Positions 8,028 to 17,211 of a DNA stretch of 64,000 nt are shown here, in pieces. The stretch covers positions 1-64,000 of the forward strand of contig NZ_JBHSFP010000030.1 in NCBI RefSeq assembly GCF_042654065.1, given 5' to 3'. Under the pieces are notes generated by a model. The model did no database searches, was not told the origin of the DNA, and was given only the letters and a program-made list of their open reading frames with translations. The stretch comes from Sphaerisporangium dianthi. GTDB lineage: Bacteria; Actinomycetota; Actinomycetes; Streptosporangiales; Streptosporangiaceae. Within the stretch, counting starts at the first letter, position 1. Each line of letters opens with the position of its first letter. The position numbers were made by a program, and so were the translations under genes.

Positions 8028-9284
8028 TCATAGATCCATTCCATCAAACCTAGGGCGAACAAGCGAGGCCGGGCGGACCGCCTCGGGACCGAACCTCCGC
8101 GTGGCCTTGTCCATCGCCATTTCGGCCTCCCGCCAGCCCGTTTCTCGTTCGCCGAGGCCGAGCTGGCGGGTCGCCGTGCCCGCGGGGCGCAGATTTTCGA
8201 CCCGCACGCCGACCAGACGGAGCCGCACGCGGTCGAGCCCGGCGGCCCCGTAGAGCTCACAGGCAGTGGCATATATCTCTTTCGCCACATCGGTCGCCTC
8301 GCGGAGCGTGCGGGCCCGGGTGATCGTCGTGAAGTCGGAACGGCGGAGTTTGACGCTCACCGTGCGGCCGATGTGACCCCCGGCGCGCAGCCGGGCGGCG
8401 ACCCGCTCGGACAGCCGCAGCAACTCGCGCCGGATGGCGTCTGGATCGTCCACGTCGGAGGAGAAGGTCTCTTCGGCGCCGATGCTCTTGTCGGGGACGT
8501 GCGGGGTGACCCTGCGCTCGTCGCGTCCCCAGGCGAGCGCGGCCAGGTGGGCGCCGACCGCGCCGAACTCGCGCTGGAGGGTCGAGGCGGGCACGTGGGC
8601 CAGATCGCCCACGCTCTTGATGCCGAGCCGCACCAGGGCCTGCTCGGTGCGCTCGCCCACGCCCCACAGGGCGGCGACCGGGAGCGGGTGGAGGAACTCG
8701 ACCACCCCGTCGGCGGGGATCACCAGCAGGCCGTCGGGCTTGCACTGCCGGGAGGCGAGCTTGGCGACGAACTTGCTGCTCGCCACGCCCACCGAGCAGG
8801 TGATGCCGTGGCGCTCGGCGACCTGGGCGCGGATCAGCGCGGCGATCTCGGCCGGGGACCCGAGCCTGCGCACGGCGCCGCGCACGTCGAGGAACGCCTC
8901 GTCGGAGGCGATCGGCTCGACCTCGGGGGTGATCGCGTGGAAGATCTCCATGACGCCCTTGGAGACCTCGGAGTATTTGCCGTGGCTGGGCGGGATGACC
9001 ACGGCCCGCGGGCACAGGCGGCGGGCGCGGGTCATCGGCATCGCCGAGTGCACCCCGAACCGCCGGGCCTCGTAGGTGGCGCTCAGCACGACGCCGCGGG
9101 CCCCCGTGGCGCCGATGATCACCGGGGTGCCCTTCAGCTCGGGACGTTCGAGCAGCTCGACACTGGCGAAGAAGGCGTCCATGTCGACGTGCAGGATCGG
9201 GCAGCCGGTGTCGTCGGCCAGCGGGGCCCGCGCCGAGCCGGGGCGCAACCCCGCCTCGGACCGCAGAACCTGCTTGCGCGACAC
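8028..9284 (-). CDS. dinB: DNA polymerase IV (Y-family translesion polymerase)
   Basis: Error-prone Y-family polymerase for lesion bypass. The metal-binding Asp lies in ILHVDMDAFFASVE, and the second catalytic site is in SDEAFLDV, slightly different from the common SIDEAFLD. The palm/finger block continues with GITCSVGVASSKFVAKLAS, and the little-finger domain carries TVSVKLRRSDF. The C-terminal TRQLGLG resembles a beta-clamp-binding motif, though not at the extreme end. The start is a GTG at 9284 with an AGGA 8 bases upstream. At 418 residues it is a little longer than the usual 350-400. Confidence 0.93.
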   Translation of the reverse strand: MSRKQVLRSEAGLRPGSARAPLADDTGCPILHVDMDAFFASVELLERPELKGTPVIIGATGARGVVLSATYEARRFGVHSAMPMTRARRLCPRAVVIPPSHGKYSEVSKGVMEIFHAITPEVEPIASDEAFLDVRGAVRRLGSPAEIAALIRAQVAERHGITCSVGVASSKFVAKLASRQCKPDGLLVIPADGVVEFLHPLPVAALWGVGERTEQALVRLGIKSVGDLAHVPASTLQREFGAVGAHLAALAWGRDERRVTPHVPDKSIGAEETFSSDVDDPDAIRRELLRLSERVAARLRAGGHIGRTVSVKLRRSDFTTITRARTLREATDVAKEIYATACELYGAAGLDRVRLRLVGVRVENLRPAGTATRQLGLGERETGWREAEMAMDKATRRFGPEAVRPASLVRPRFDGMDL

Positions 9285-9347
9285 AGGATCATCCTACCCG
9301 AACAGGCGTTCTACCGGCGAGGGGCGCCGACCGGCCGGCCGGGACCC

Positions 9348-10133
9348 TCATCGGTGCCCGAGGAAGTGGAGCTGGGTGGCGATGTCGCGCAGCACCGGGT
9401 GGGCGGCGGCGGCCTGTTCGAGCGCGATGAGCGCCCGCGCGGCCCCCGGCTCGCCGTCCAGCAGCCGGCCGGGCACCAGATCGGCGAAGACGCGCACGCC
9501 CCTGGCCTCGCCGGGGGTGAACCCCGCCGCCGACAGCAGGCCTGCGACCGCCTCGCCGCTGAAGCGCCGGGGCGTGGGATCTTGATCGCCCCATCTGCCG
9601 GACGGATCGGCGAGAGCGTGGCGGGCCTCGTCGAAGTGGCCCGAGAGCGAGCGGTGGATCGCGGTGGCGACCGGGTTCGCCGCCAGAACGCTGACCACCC
9701 CGCCAGGCCTGAGCACCGCCGCGACCGCGTCGAGGGCGCTCGCGGGGTCCTCGACGTATTCGAGGACGCTGTGGCACAGCACCAGGTCGGCGCAGCCGGG
9801 CTCGAGCAGCTCGCGCAGGTCGGAGGCGTCGCCCTGGATGCCCTTGACGCTCACCCCGGCCTCGGCCGCCCGTCGTTCGAGGGCGGCCAGGGAGTCGGGG
9901 CTGGGGTCGACCACGGTGACCGCGTGGCCCCGCTCGGCGAGCGGGACGGCGAACCCGCCCGTGCCGCCGCCGGCGTCGACGATGTCGAGCCGCTCACGCC
10001 CCGTGGCGCCGACCCGGCCGGCCAGCGCGGCCAGCAGGGCGTCCCACACCACGGCGGTGCGCACCGCCGGAGAGGTGGCCGCCTGGCGTGCGGCGCCTTC
10101 GGTGCGCAACTTCAGCTCGCCTCCTAAAAGCAT
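9348..10133 (-). CDS. Class I SAM-dependent methyltransferase
   Basis: Rossmann-fold methyltransferase of about 261 residues. Motif I is DIVDAGGGTGGFAVPLAERG, an acidic loop follows in VVDPSPDSLA, and the motif IV region is ADLVLCHSVLEYVEDP. The substrate cannot be told from sequence. The gene lies between nusB and dinB on the same strand. The ATG at 10133 is reported, but an internal TTG at 10109 is preceded by a perfect AGGAGG about 10 bases upstream and may be the true start, shortening the protein by eight residues. Confidence 0.8.
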   Translation of the reverse strand: MLLGGELKLRTEGAARQAATSPAVRTAVVWDALLAALAGRVGATGRERLDIVDAGGGTGGFAVPLAERGHAVTVVDPSPDSLAALERRAAEAGVSVKGIQGDASDLRELLEPGCADLVLCHSVLEYVEDPASALDAVAAVLRPGGVVSVLAANPVATAIHRSLSGHFDEARHALADPSGRWGDQDPTPRRFSGEAVAGLLSAAGFTPGEARGVRVFADLVPGRLLDGEPGAARALIALEQAAAAHPVLRDIATQLHFLGHR

Positions 10134-10176
10134 GTCGGTCGTCCCCAGCCTACGCCGTGCGGGCGGCTCGCCCGCC

Positions 10177-10587
10177 TCAGAGGGCGAGGGACGGCTTGAG
10201 CTGCTTGAACCGGGCGAGCAACCCGTTGACGAACTGCGGCGACTCGTCGGTGGAGAGCTCGGAGGCCAGGTGAACCCACTCGCTGATCACCACCGCCTCG
10301 GGAACGTCCGTGATCCACAGCAGCTCATAGGTGCCGGCCCTGAGCAGGTTGCGGTCGACGGCGGGCATGCGGTCGAGGGTCCACCCCTCGGCGTAGGTCG
10401 AGATCAGCTCGTCGATGCGCGGCCGGTGCCGGCTCACGCCCTCGACCAGTGTCGCGGTGTATTCGTTGACCGGCGGCTCCGCCCGTTCCATCCGTTCCGC
10501 GAGCACGCCGACCGGCGGCTCGCCGCGCAGCTCGGCCTCGAAGAGGATGTCCAGTGCGCGCCTGCGAGCCTTTCCCCGAGCCGACAC
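10177..10587 (-). CDS. nusB: NusB, transcription antitermination factor
   Basis: RNA-binding partner of NusE/S10 in rRNA antitermination. The 136-residue protein begins SARGKARRRALDILFEAELRG and carries the conserved PAVDRNLLRAGTYELLW and DESPQFVNGLLARF blocks. The GTG at 10587 lies one base after the efp stop, so translation is probably coupled to efp. The efp-nusB order is standard in actinobacteria. The longer frame to 10641 overlaps efp and is unlikely. Confidence 0.95.
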   Translation of the reverse strand: MSARGKARRRALDILFEAELRGEPPVGVLAERMERAEPPVNEYTATLVEGVSRHRPRIDELISTYAEGWTLDRMPAVDRNLLRAGTYELLWITDVPEAVVISEWVHLASELSTDESPQFVNGLLARFKQLKPSLAL

Positions 10588-10588
10588 C

Positions 10589-11149
10589 TCAGGCCCGGCC
10601 GAGGTACTCGCCGGTGCGAGTGTCGACCTTGACCTTCTCACCCGTGGTGATGAACAGCGGGACCTTGATCTCGGCGCCGGTCTCGAGCGTCGCGGGCTTG
10701 GTGCCGCCGGTCGAGCGGTCGCCCTGCAGGCCGGGCTCGGTCTGGGCGATGTTCAGCTCGACGGCCGCCGGGAGCTCGACGTACAGGACGTTGCCCTCGT
10801 TGACGGCCACCGTGGCCAGGGTGTTCTCCAGCAGGTAGTTGGCCGCGTCGCCGACGGTGACGCGCGGGACGTTCAGCATGTCGTAGGTCTCGGTGTCCAT
10901 GAAGACGAAGTCGTCGCCGTCGAGGTAGGAGAACTGCATCTCGCGCCGGTCGACCTGAGCGACCTCGACCTTGACGCCGGCGTTGAACGTCTTGTCGACG
11001 ACCTTGCCCGAGAGCACGTTCTTGAGCTTGGTGCGGACGAACGCACCGCCCTTGCCCGGCTTGACGTGCTGAAAGTCCACCACGCTCCAGAGGTCACCGC
11101 CTTCGAGCTTGAGCACCAGGCCGGTCTTGAGGTCGTTGGTCGTCGCCAC
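10589..11149 (-). CDS. efp: Elongation factor P
   Basis: Translation factor that rescues ribosomes stalled at polyproline. All 186 residues fit the three beta-barrel layout: the KOW-like N-terminal domain, VTVGDAANYLLENTLATV in the middle, and the C-terminal VPLFITTGEKVKVDTRTGEYLGRA-type signature. The tip loop reads KPGKGGA with Lys33 at the position that is modified in some lineages. The GTG at 11149 has GGAGAG eight bases upstream. This host may rely on EF-P for its own proline-rich products: the precursor at 56994-57290 has five consecutive prolines. Confidence 0.97.
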   Translation of the reverse strand: MATTNDLKTGLVLKLEGGDLWSVVDFQHVKPGKGGAFVRTKLKNVLSGKVVDKTFNAGVKVEVAQVDRREMQFSYLDGDDFVFMDTETYDMLNVPRVTVGDAANYLLENTLATVAVNEGNVLYVELPAAVELNIAQTEPGLQGDRSTGGTKPATLETGAEIKVPLFITTGEKVKVDTRTGEYLGRA

Positions 11150-11196
11150 TCGTTACTCTCCTGCGTCGTCATGGTCGCGCTGAGCGCCGTCCTGCC

Positions 11197-12246
11197 TCAC
11201 AGGACCAGCAGCTCCTTGGTGGTGCGGGTGAGGAGCTCCGGGCCGCCGGCACGCGTCACGAGAGTGTCCTCGATCCGGACGCCGCCCCTGCCTGGCAGGT
11301 AGACGCCGGGCTCGACGGTGATCGGAACCCGATCCTCAAGTCTACCGGCACCCGCGGGACGCAGGAACGGATCCTCGTGGATCTCAAGGCCGACGCCGTG
11401 GCCCAGGCCGTGCCCGAAGTGCGCGGCGTGCCCGGCGGCGGAGATGACGTCGCGCGCGGCGGCGTCCACCTCGGCCGCGGCGGCTCCGGGCGCGAGCGCG
11501 TGCCGCCCGGCGCGTTGCGCGGCCCGGACCAGATCGTACAGCTCCCGCTGCCAGCCGGACACGGCGCCGACGGCGACGGTCCTGGTCATGTCGGCGTGGT
11601 AGCCGCCGTACAGCGCGCCGAAGTCCATGGTGACCAGGTCTCCGCGCTCGATCGGGCGGTCGCCGGGGACGTGGTGCGGGACGGCGCCGTTCGGCCCGCT
11701 CGCCACGATGGTGTCGAAGGCCGGCTTGTCGGCGCCGAGCTCGACCATGCGGGCCTCGAGCGCGCGGGCGATCCGCCGTTCCGTCATGCCCGGCGCGATC
11801 GTCGCGACCACGTCGGCGAAGGCCCGGTCGGTGAGGTCGCAGGCGGTGCGCAGCGCCTCGATCTCCGGCTCGTCCTTCACGACGCGCACGGACTCCACCA
11901 GGCCCTCGACCGGCGGGAGGTCGCCGCCGAGCCGCCGGTAGCGGGCCACCGACATGTCGTGGGCCTCGATGGCGGGCCGGCCCGCCCGGTCCACCAGGCC
12001 GCGCGTCACGTCGCGTTCTTGGACGACCTCCATACCGGAGCAGTCGCGGCGCGCCGTCTCGATGTAGCGGGAGTCGGTGGCGAGGACCGCGGAGGCGTCC
12101 TCGCGCACCAGCACGGCGGCGTTCGAGCTGACCAGGCCGGTCAGGTAGCGGACGTTGACGCCGCGGGTGACCAGGAGGGCGCCGAGGCCGTGCTCGGCGA
12201 GCAGGGCGGCGACCCTGGCCCGCCGCGATTGGTACATGTCGGTCAT
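11197..12246 (-). CDS. pepP: Xaa-Pro aminopeptidase (M24 metallopeptidase)
   Basis: Cytosolic dimetal aminopeptidase of the pita-bread fold. The N-terminal creatinase-like domain spans residues 1-120. The five metal ligands are seen in VTMDFGA (Asp), YHADMTRT (Asp), FGHGLGHGVGLEIHE (His), ITVEPGVYL (Glu) and GVRIEDTLV (Glu). At 349 residues it has the usual length. It stands directly upstream of efp, the conserved actinobacterial order. The ATG at 12246 is used; another ATG three codons later is possible. Confidence 0.93.
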   Translation of the reverse strand: MTDMYQSRRARVAALLAEHGLGALLVTRGVNVRYLTGLVSSNAAVLVREDASAVLATDSRYIETARRDCSGMEVVQERDVTRGLVDRAGRPAIEAHDMSVARYRRLGGDLPPVEGLVESVRVVKDEPEIEALRTACDLTDRAFADVVATIAPGMTERRIARALEARMVELGADKPAFDTIVASGPNGAVPHHVPGDRPIERGDLVTMDFGALYGGYHADMTRTVAVGAVSGWQRELYDLVRAAQRAGRHALAPGAAAAEVDAAARDVISAAGHAAHFGHGLGHGVGLEIHEDPFLRPAGAGRLEDRVPITVEPGVYLPGRGGVRIEDTLVTRAGGPELLTRTTKELLVL

Positions 12247-12361
12247 GTAGCGAACTTTACGGTCAGCGGGCGGACGTGCGACGCGGCCGGTGGCCGGCAG
12301 GTGCGCGACGCCGGCGAAGATCGGCGGCGGTCTCGCGACGGGAGACGTCGCGCCCCTGCGG

Positions 12362-13402
12362 TCAGGCGGCCAGATCCCTGATCTTCTCGATCAGCGCGAG
12401 GCGCTCCTTGTGCGAGCCGGCGATCGGGGTGACGTTGATCGTGGTGACCCCCGACTCCCTCAGGGCGGCGACGCGGTCGCGGACGAAACCCTCGGAGCCG
12501 ATCAGCGACATCTTCTCCAGAAGCTCCATGGGCACGAGCGCGGCCGCCTCGTCCTTCTTGCCTTCCAGGTAGAGGTCCTGGATGCGCTCGGCCTCCCGCT
12601 CGTAGCCGTAGCGGCGGGCCAGGTCGTTGTAGAAGTTCTTGCCCTTCGCGCCCATGCCGCCGATGTACAGCGCCGCCATGGGCCTGCCGAACTCCAGGTA
12701 GCCGGAGACGTCGTCGCCGATCGCCAGCGAGGCCTGGGCGATGACGTCCAGCTCGCCGAGCGCGGGGTCGCGCTCGGCCCGGCCCGCCGCCAGGGAGGCG
12801 CCCCACACGTCGGCGGCCTTCTCAGGGACGTAGAAGATCGGCTCCCAGCCTTCGGCCAGCTCGGCGGTCAGCTCGACGTTCTTCGGGCCGATGGCCGCGA
12901 TCACGATCGGGATGCGCGGCCGGACGGGGTGGTTGATCAGCTTCAGCGGCTTGCCGAGGCCGGTGCCCTGCCCCGCGGGCAGCGGCATCGTGTAGTGCCT
13001 GCCCTCGTGGGTGAGCCGCTCGCGCCGCCACACCTTGCGGCAGATCTCGATCACCTCGCGGGTGCGGGCCAGCGGCGCGGTGTACGGCACGCCGTGGAAG
13101 CCCTCGATCACCTGCGGGCCCGACGCGCCGATGCCCAGCACGAAGCGGCCGTCGGAGACGTAGTCCATGCCCGCCGCGGTCATGGCGAGCAGCGTGGGGG
13201 TGCGCGAGTAGATCGGCAGGATGCCCGAGGCGATCTGCAGCCGCTCGGTCTTGGCGGCGATGTAGCCCATCTGGCTCACCGCGTCGAAGCTGTAGGCCTC
13301 GGCGACGAAGACGATGTCGAGCCCGGCGCTCTCGTAGTCGGCCAGCTCGGCGACGGTCTCCTTGAATCCCCCGGCGTAGTTCAGTGCCATGCCGATGCGC
13401 AT
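12362..13402 (-). CDS. LLM-class F420-dependent oxidoreductase
   Basis: Luciferase-like monooxygenase-fold protein of 346 residues. The barrel start is RIGMALNYAGGF, with the family blocks LGIGASGPQVIEGFHG and IPIVIAAIGPKNVELTAELAEGW. This subgroup in actinomycetes normally uses the deazaflavin F420 and is named from a F420 TIGRFAM; the substrate is unknown. It begins at an ATG with AGGAGG upstream (minus strand of 13405-13412). Its neighbour on the upstream side is a Methyltransf_19 gene ending 31 bases away. Confidence 0.88.
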   Translation of the reverse strand: MRIGMALNYAGGFKETVAELADYESAGLDIVFVAEAYSFDAVSQMGYIAAKTERLQIASGILPIYSRTPTLLAMTAAGMDYVSDGRFVLGIGASGPQVIEGFHGVPYTAPLARTREVIEICRKVWRRERLTHEGRHYTMPLPAGQGTGLGKPLKLINHPVRPRIPIVIAAIGPKNVELTAELAEGWEPIFYVPEKAADVWGASLAAGRAERDPALGELDVIAQASLAIGDDVSGYLEFGRPMAALYIGGMGAKGKNFYNDLARRYGYEREAERIQDLYLEGKKDEAAALVPMELLEKMSLIGSEGFVRDRVAALRESGVTTINVTPIAGSHKERLALIEKIRDLAA

Positions 13403-13432
13403 CCCGCGACCTCCTACTGATTGGTAACCGAA

Positions 13433-14278
13433 CTATATTCTCTCGGTTCGGTCACCAAGGCCAGCCGGCGGCGCCGTCCGGACCACCTGGCCCACGCCTC
13501 CCAGCACCGGCAGAAACTCCGCGCGCAGCGGCAGGGCGTCGGGATCGGGCCGCCACTCGTTGAGCGGGACGACGCCCGGCGCCGCCACCCGCAGCCCGTC
13601 GAACAGCCGCCGGATGGACTCGCCGGTGCGGGCCTCGAAGGAGGCGTTGGCATCCTTGTACGCGTCGCGGCCCCGGGCCATCACCTCAGGGAGCGAGTCG
13701 GAGCTGACGTGGGAGATGACGATGTGGCTGCCGGCCGGCAGCGCCCGGGCGTACGCGGCGACCAGGCCCCAGGGGTCCTCCTCGTCGGGGACGAAGTGGA
13801 GGCACGCCACCATGAGCAGGCCGACCGGCCGGTCGAGGGTGAAGGCCTCGGGCAGCGCGGAGATGATCTCGCCGGGGCGCCGCAGGTCGGCCTCCAGGAA
13901 GGAGACCTCCGGGGTCGTGACGAGCAGCGCCCTGCCGTGGGCGGCCACCACCGGGTCGTTGTCGACGTAGACGACCCGGGCGTCCGGCGCCGCCGCCAGC
14001 GCGGCCTCGTGCACGTTGCCCTTGGTGGGCAGGCCGGCGCCGAGGTCGAGGAACCGCCGGACGCCGTGCTCGTTCGCCAGATACCTGACCGCCCGGCCGA
14101 GGAAGTCGCGGTTCTCGCGCACGGCCTCCCGCACGCGGCCGCCGGAGATCTCGATGACCTTCTCGGCGGCGGCGCGGTCGGCCGGCAGGTGGTTCTTGCC
14201 GCCGAGGTAGTAGTCGTACATCCGGGCGACGTTGGGACGGTTCACGTCCAGCTCCCGGGGGGGACGCTCGTCGTCCAC
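13433..14278 (-). CDS. SAM-dependent methyltransferase, Methyltransf_19 (DUF574) family
   Basis: Actinomycete-specific methyltransferase family that is highly expanded in Streptomyces and Streptosporangiales. It shows the N-terminal signature NVARMYDYYLGGKNHLPADR, the SAM motif RFLDLGAGLPTKGNVHE, and VVYVDNDPVV. The GTG at 14278 has AGGAGGACAC directly upstream and gives 281 residues. Members often stand beside regulatory genes; the substrate is not known. Confidence 0.88.
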   Translation of the reverse strand: MDDERPPRELDVNRPNVARMYDYYLGGKNHLPADRAAAEKVIEISGGRVREAVRENRDFLGRAVRYLANEHGVRRFLDLGAGLPTKGNVHEAALAAAPDARVVYVDNDPVVAAHGRALLVTTPEVSFLEADLRRPGEIISALPEAFTLDRPVGLLMVACLHFVPDEEDPWGLVAAYARALPAGSHIVISHVSSDSLPEVMARGRDAYKDANASFEARTGESIRRLFDGLRVAAPGVVPLNEWRPDPDALPLRAEFLPVLGGVGQVVRTAPPAGLGDRTERI

Positions 14279-14385
14279 CGTGTCCTCCTCCACCGCTAGA
14301 CCTGGATGATCATAGTGCCCCGGACGGCATGCGGGGAAGGCGACGAGCGCGCCATCACCTGCCGGGACGCTCGCGCTCCCGCCGG

Positions 14386-14979
14386 TCAGGAGCGGCCGAG
14401 GGCGTCCAGGTCGCCGAGGGTGTCCAGGTCGCCGGGGGTGTCGACGTCGGCGGGGTCGCCCGCGTCGTCGCAGGGCACCATGGTCACCAGCTCGGGGTGG
14501 GCGCGCAGGAACGGGCGCGCCCCGACGTCGCCCTCGGCCAGCGCCCGCACGCTGTGGAAGTGCTCGCGCGCGATCAGCACGGGGTTGCGCGGCGCGCCGC
14601 CGTAGGAGGCGACCGCGACGGCGGCCCCCGCGCGGTAGGCGGCCACCAGGCGGCGCACGGCCTCCGGGCGGATCAGCGGCTGGTCCACCAGCGCGATCAC
14701 CACCGCGCCGGCCTCCCGCGGCACCGCCGACAGGCCGGCCCGCAGGGACGACCCCATGCCCGTCGCCCAGTCGGGGTTGTGCACCGCCAGGGCGCCGGGG
14801 ACGCCGGCGCGCGCGGCGCCCAGCACCACCACGACCGGGTCGCACCCGCCGTCCCGCAGCAGCCGAACCCCGCGATCGGCGAGCCGCTCCCCCGCGTACT
14901 CCACCAGCGCCTTCGGCGCGCCGAACCGCCTGCCGCCGCCGGCGGCCAGCAGCAGGCCCGCCACCCCGGGCGCGGTCAT
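14386..14979 (-). CDS. MocA-like molybdenum cofactor nucleotidyltransferase
   Basis: NTP-transferase fold of the MobA/MocA group, expected to add CMP (or GMP) to molybdopterin for molybdenum hydroxylases. The nucleotide-binding start is GLLLAAGGGRRFGAPKAL, with a conserved VIALVDQPLIRPE block. The overlap with xdhC (ATGA) supports a role in enzyme maturation. The C-terminus is a short repetitive Asp/Gly/Leu tail encoded by a degenerate direct repeat (14395-14455), probably replication slippage outside the fold. The family also contains other sugar-nucleotide enzymes, so CTP use is inferred. Confidence 0.8.
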   Translation of the reverse strand: MTAPGVAGLLLAAGGGRRFGAPKALVEYAGERLADRGVRLLRDGGCDPVVVVLGAARAGVPGALAVHNPDWATGMGSSLRAGLSAVPREAGAVVIALVDQPLIRPEAVRRLVAAYRAGAAVAVASYGGAPRNPVLIAREHFHSVRALAEGDVGARPFLRAHPELVTMVPCDDAGDPADVDTPGDLDTLGDLDALGRS

Positions 14980-16091
14980 GCCCCCTCGCCGGCGGGCTCG
15001 CGGCCGTGGATGCGGCCGCTGGTGTCGGTCAGCGCGCGCCCCGAGCCGCCCCAGCGCAGCTGGATGAGCTCGGCGGCGATCGACACGGCCGTCTCCTCCG
15101 GGGTCCGGGCGCCGAGGTCCAGACCGATCGGGGAGCGGAGGCGCGCCACCTCATCCTCCGTCAGGCCGGCCTCGCGCAGCCGCGCCAGGCGGTCCTCATG
15201 AGTGCGGCGCGAGCCCATGGCGCCCACGTATCCGGCGGAGGTCCGCAGGGCGACCTCCAGCAGCGGGACGTCGAACTTCGGGTCGTGGGTGAGCACGCAG
15301 ATGACGGTGCGCCCGTCGATGTGCGCGGTGGACAGATAGTCGTGCGGCCACTTCACCACCACCTCGTCGGCCTCGGGGAAGCGCTTGGCGGTGGCGAACA
15401 CCGGGCGGGCGTCGCAGACCACGACGTGGTAGCCGAGGAACTTGCCGATGCGCGCGACGGCGGCGGCGAAGTCGATGGCGCCGAACACGAGCATGCGCGG
15501 CGGCGGCGCGAAGGAGTGGACGAACACCGCGAGGTCGTCCAGCCGCCGCTCCCCTTCGGCGCCGTACCTGCGCACGCCCGTGAGGCCCTGGGCGAGCATG
15601 CCGCGCGCGTCGTCGTCCACGGCGGCGTCCAGCCGGGCCGGGCCGAGCGACCCCGACGCCCTGGCGGGCCAGGTGACCCGGCGCGCGCCCACCCGCCCGG
15701 GACCGGACATGACGGTCGCGACCGCGACCGGCTCCTGCCGCCGCACCGACGCGGCGATCTCGCCCAGTTCGGGGAAGGCCTGCCTGGACACCGGCTCGAC
15801 GAGGACGTCGATGATGCCGCCGCAGGTGAGCCCGACCGAGAAGGCGTCGTCGTCGCTCACCCCGTAGCGCTGCAGCACCGGGCGGCCGGTGGCGACGACC
15901 TCCCGGGCCAGCTCGTACACCGCGCCCTCGACGCAGCCGCCGGACACGCTGCCGACGACCTCCTCCCCGAGGACGGCCATGGAGGCTCCCGGGGGCCGCG
16001 GCGCGCTGCGGAAGGTGCCGACGACCGTCGCCAGGCCGAAGCGTTCCCCGGCCTCCCACCACCGCAGGATCTGCGACAGCACGTCACGCAT
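14976..16091 (-). CDS. XdhC/CoxF-type molybdoenzyme maturation protein
   Basis: XdhC proteins bind molybdenum cofactor, help sulfurate it and insert it into xanthine dehydrogenase-like enzymes. The 371-residue protein has the XdhC N-terminal CoxI domain (LATVVGTFRSAPRPPGASMAV, GSVSGGCVEGAV) and a C-terminal Rossmann domain (MLVFGAIDFAAAVARIGKFLGY, YVGAMGSRRTHEDRLARLREAG). It overlaps the MocA-like gene downstream and the VWA gene upstream by a few bases, so the set is one operon. The first Rossmann glycines read GAID rather than GAGD, a small deviation. Confidence 0.9.
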   Translation of the reverse strand: MRDVLSQILRWWEAGERFGLATVVGTFRSAPRPPGASMAVLGEEVVGSVSGGCVEGAVYELAREVVATGRPVLQRYGVSDDDAFSVGLTCGGIIDVLVEPVSRQAFPELGEIAASVRRQEPVAVATVMSGPGRVGARRVTWPARASGSLGPARLDAAVDDDARGMLAQGLTGVRRYGAEGERRLDDLAVFVHSFAPPPRMLVFGAIDFAAAVARIGKFLGYHVVVCDARPVFATAKRFPEADEVVVKWPHDYLSTAHIDGRTVICVLTHDPKFDVPLLEVALRTSAGYVGAMGSRRTHEDRLARLREAGLTEDEVARLRSPIGLDLGARTPEETAVSIAAELIQLRWGGSGRALTDTSGRIHGREPAGEGA

Positions 16092-17211
16092 GCGACAGCC
16101 TTTCCGCGAGTTCCTCGAAGGCCGCCAGGCTGTGCCCCGCGACGAACGCGCCGACGTGGGGCAGGGCGGCGCGCATGCCGCCGGTCAGCGGCCGGTAGCC
16201 CTCGCGGCCCTTGTGCGGGTTGACCCACACCACCCGGCGGGCGAGGCGGGACAGCCGCGCCATCTGCTGCCCGAGCAGGGAGGGGTCTCCGCGTTCCCAG
16301 CCGTCGGAGGCGATCACCACGACCGCGCCCCGCGCGCAGGACCAGCGGTCGAGGAACTCCTTCAGCTCCTCCCCGAGCCGGGTGCCGCCGCTCCAGTCGG
16401 GGATGGCCGCCGAGACCCGGAGCATCGCCGTGCCGGCCTCGCGATGGCGCAGCTCGGAGGTGAGGCGGGTGAGCCGGGTGCCGACGCTGAACACCTCGGT
16501 GGCGCGCGGTTCGCACCGCACCAGCGCGTGGGCGAAGCGCAGCAGCGTGTCGGCGTAGGGGGCCATCGACCCGCTGACGTCGACGAGCAGTACGACGCGG
16601 CGCGGTCGCGAGCGGCGCGCGCGGCGCCGCAGGCGGGCGGTCTCGCCTCCCCTGCGCAGGGTCTCGCGCATCGTGCGGCGGGGGTCCAGGCGGCCGCGGG
16701 CGGCCGGGGCGTACCGCCGGGAACGGCGCTGCTCGCGCCGGGCGCGCAGCATCGCGAGCAGGCGGTGGATCTCCTCGCGCTCGGCGGCGGTCATGCGGGC
16801 GACGTCGCGCCGCCTGAGCACCTCGGTGGCGCTGGCGGTCGCCGCGAGGGCCTGCCGCTCGGCGGGCTCGCGCGTCCCGGCGCCGTCGGTCGCGGCCGTG
16901 TGCCGGACGACGGTCACGACCGGCGGGGCCGTGCGGCCCGCGCGGGCGCGGTCGCCGCCGAAGTAGGCCGCGAAGCACCGGTCGTAGCGGGGAAGGTCGT
17001 CGGGGCCGGCGCACAGGGTCAGGCGGCCGGCCCAGTAGACGGCGTCCGGGTCGGCGGCGCCGAGGTGGCCCGCGGCGCGGACGAACGCCTGGGTGCGCTC
17101 GTGATCGGCGGGGACGCCCGCCGCCCGCAGCGTGCGGGCGAACCCCGTCATGGTCGCGGTGACCTCCCCCATGGCCTGCGCGTCACGCCCCAAGGCCTTC
17201 GCGTCACGCAT
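16084..17211 (-). CDS. CoxE-like VWA domain protein
   Basis: Protein with a C-terminal von Willebrand factor A domain. The MIDAS motif is VVLLVDVSGSMAPYADTLL (DxSxS), with VVIASDGWERGDP carrying the later metal-binding Asp. CoxE proteins work with the CoxD AAA ATPase in maturing the CuSMo site of CO dehydrogenase and related enzymes. The start may be the ATG at 17211 or one of two in-frame ATGs near 17172 and 17151. The first 15 codons repeat the AAA gene's end pattern, so the shorter start is quite possible. Overlaps on both sides indicate one operon. Confidence 0.85.
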   Translation of the reverse strand: MRDAKALGRDAQAMGEVTATMTGFARTLRAAGVPADHERTQAFVRAAGHLGAADPDAVYWAGRLTLCAGPDDLPRYDRCFAAYFGGDRARAGRTAPPVVTVVRHTAATDGAGTREPAERQALAATASATEVLRRRDVARMTAAEREEIHRLLAMLRARREQRRSRRYAPAARGRLDPRRTMRETLRRGGETARLRRRARRSRPRRVVLLVDVSGSMAPYADTLLRFAHALVRCEPRATEVFSVGTRLTRLTSELRHREAGTAMLRVSAAIPDWSGGTRLGEELKEFLDRWSCARGAVVVIASDGWERGDPSLLGQQMARLSRLARRVVWVNPHKGREGYRPLTGGMRAALPHVGAFVAGHSLAAFEELAERLSHA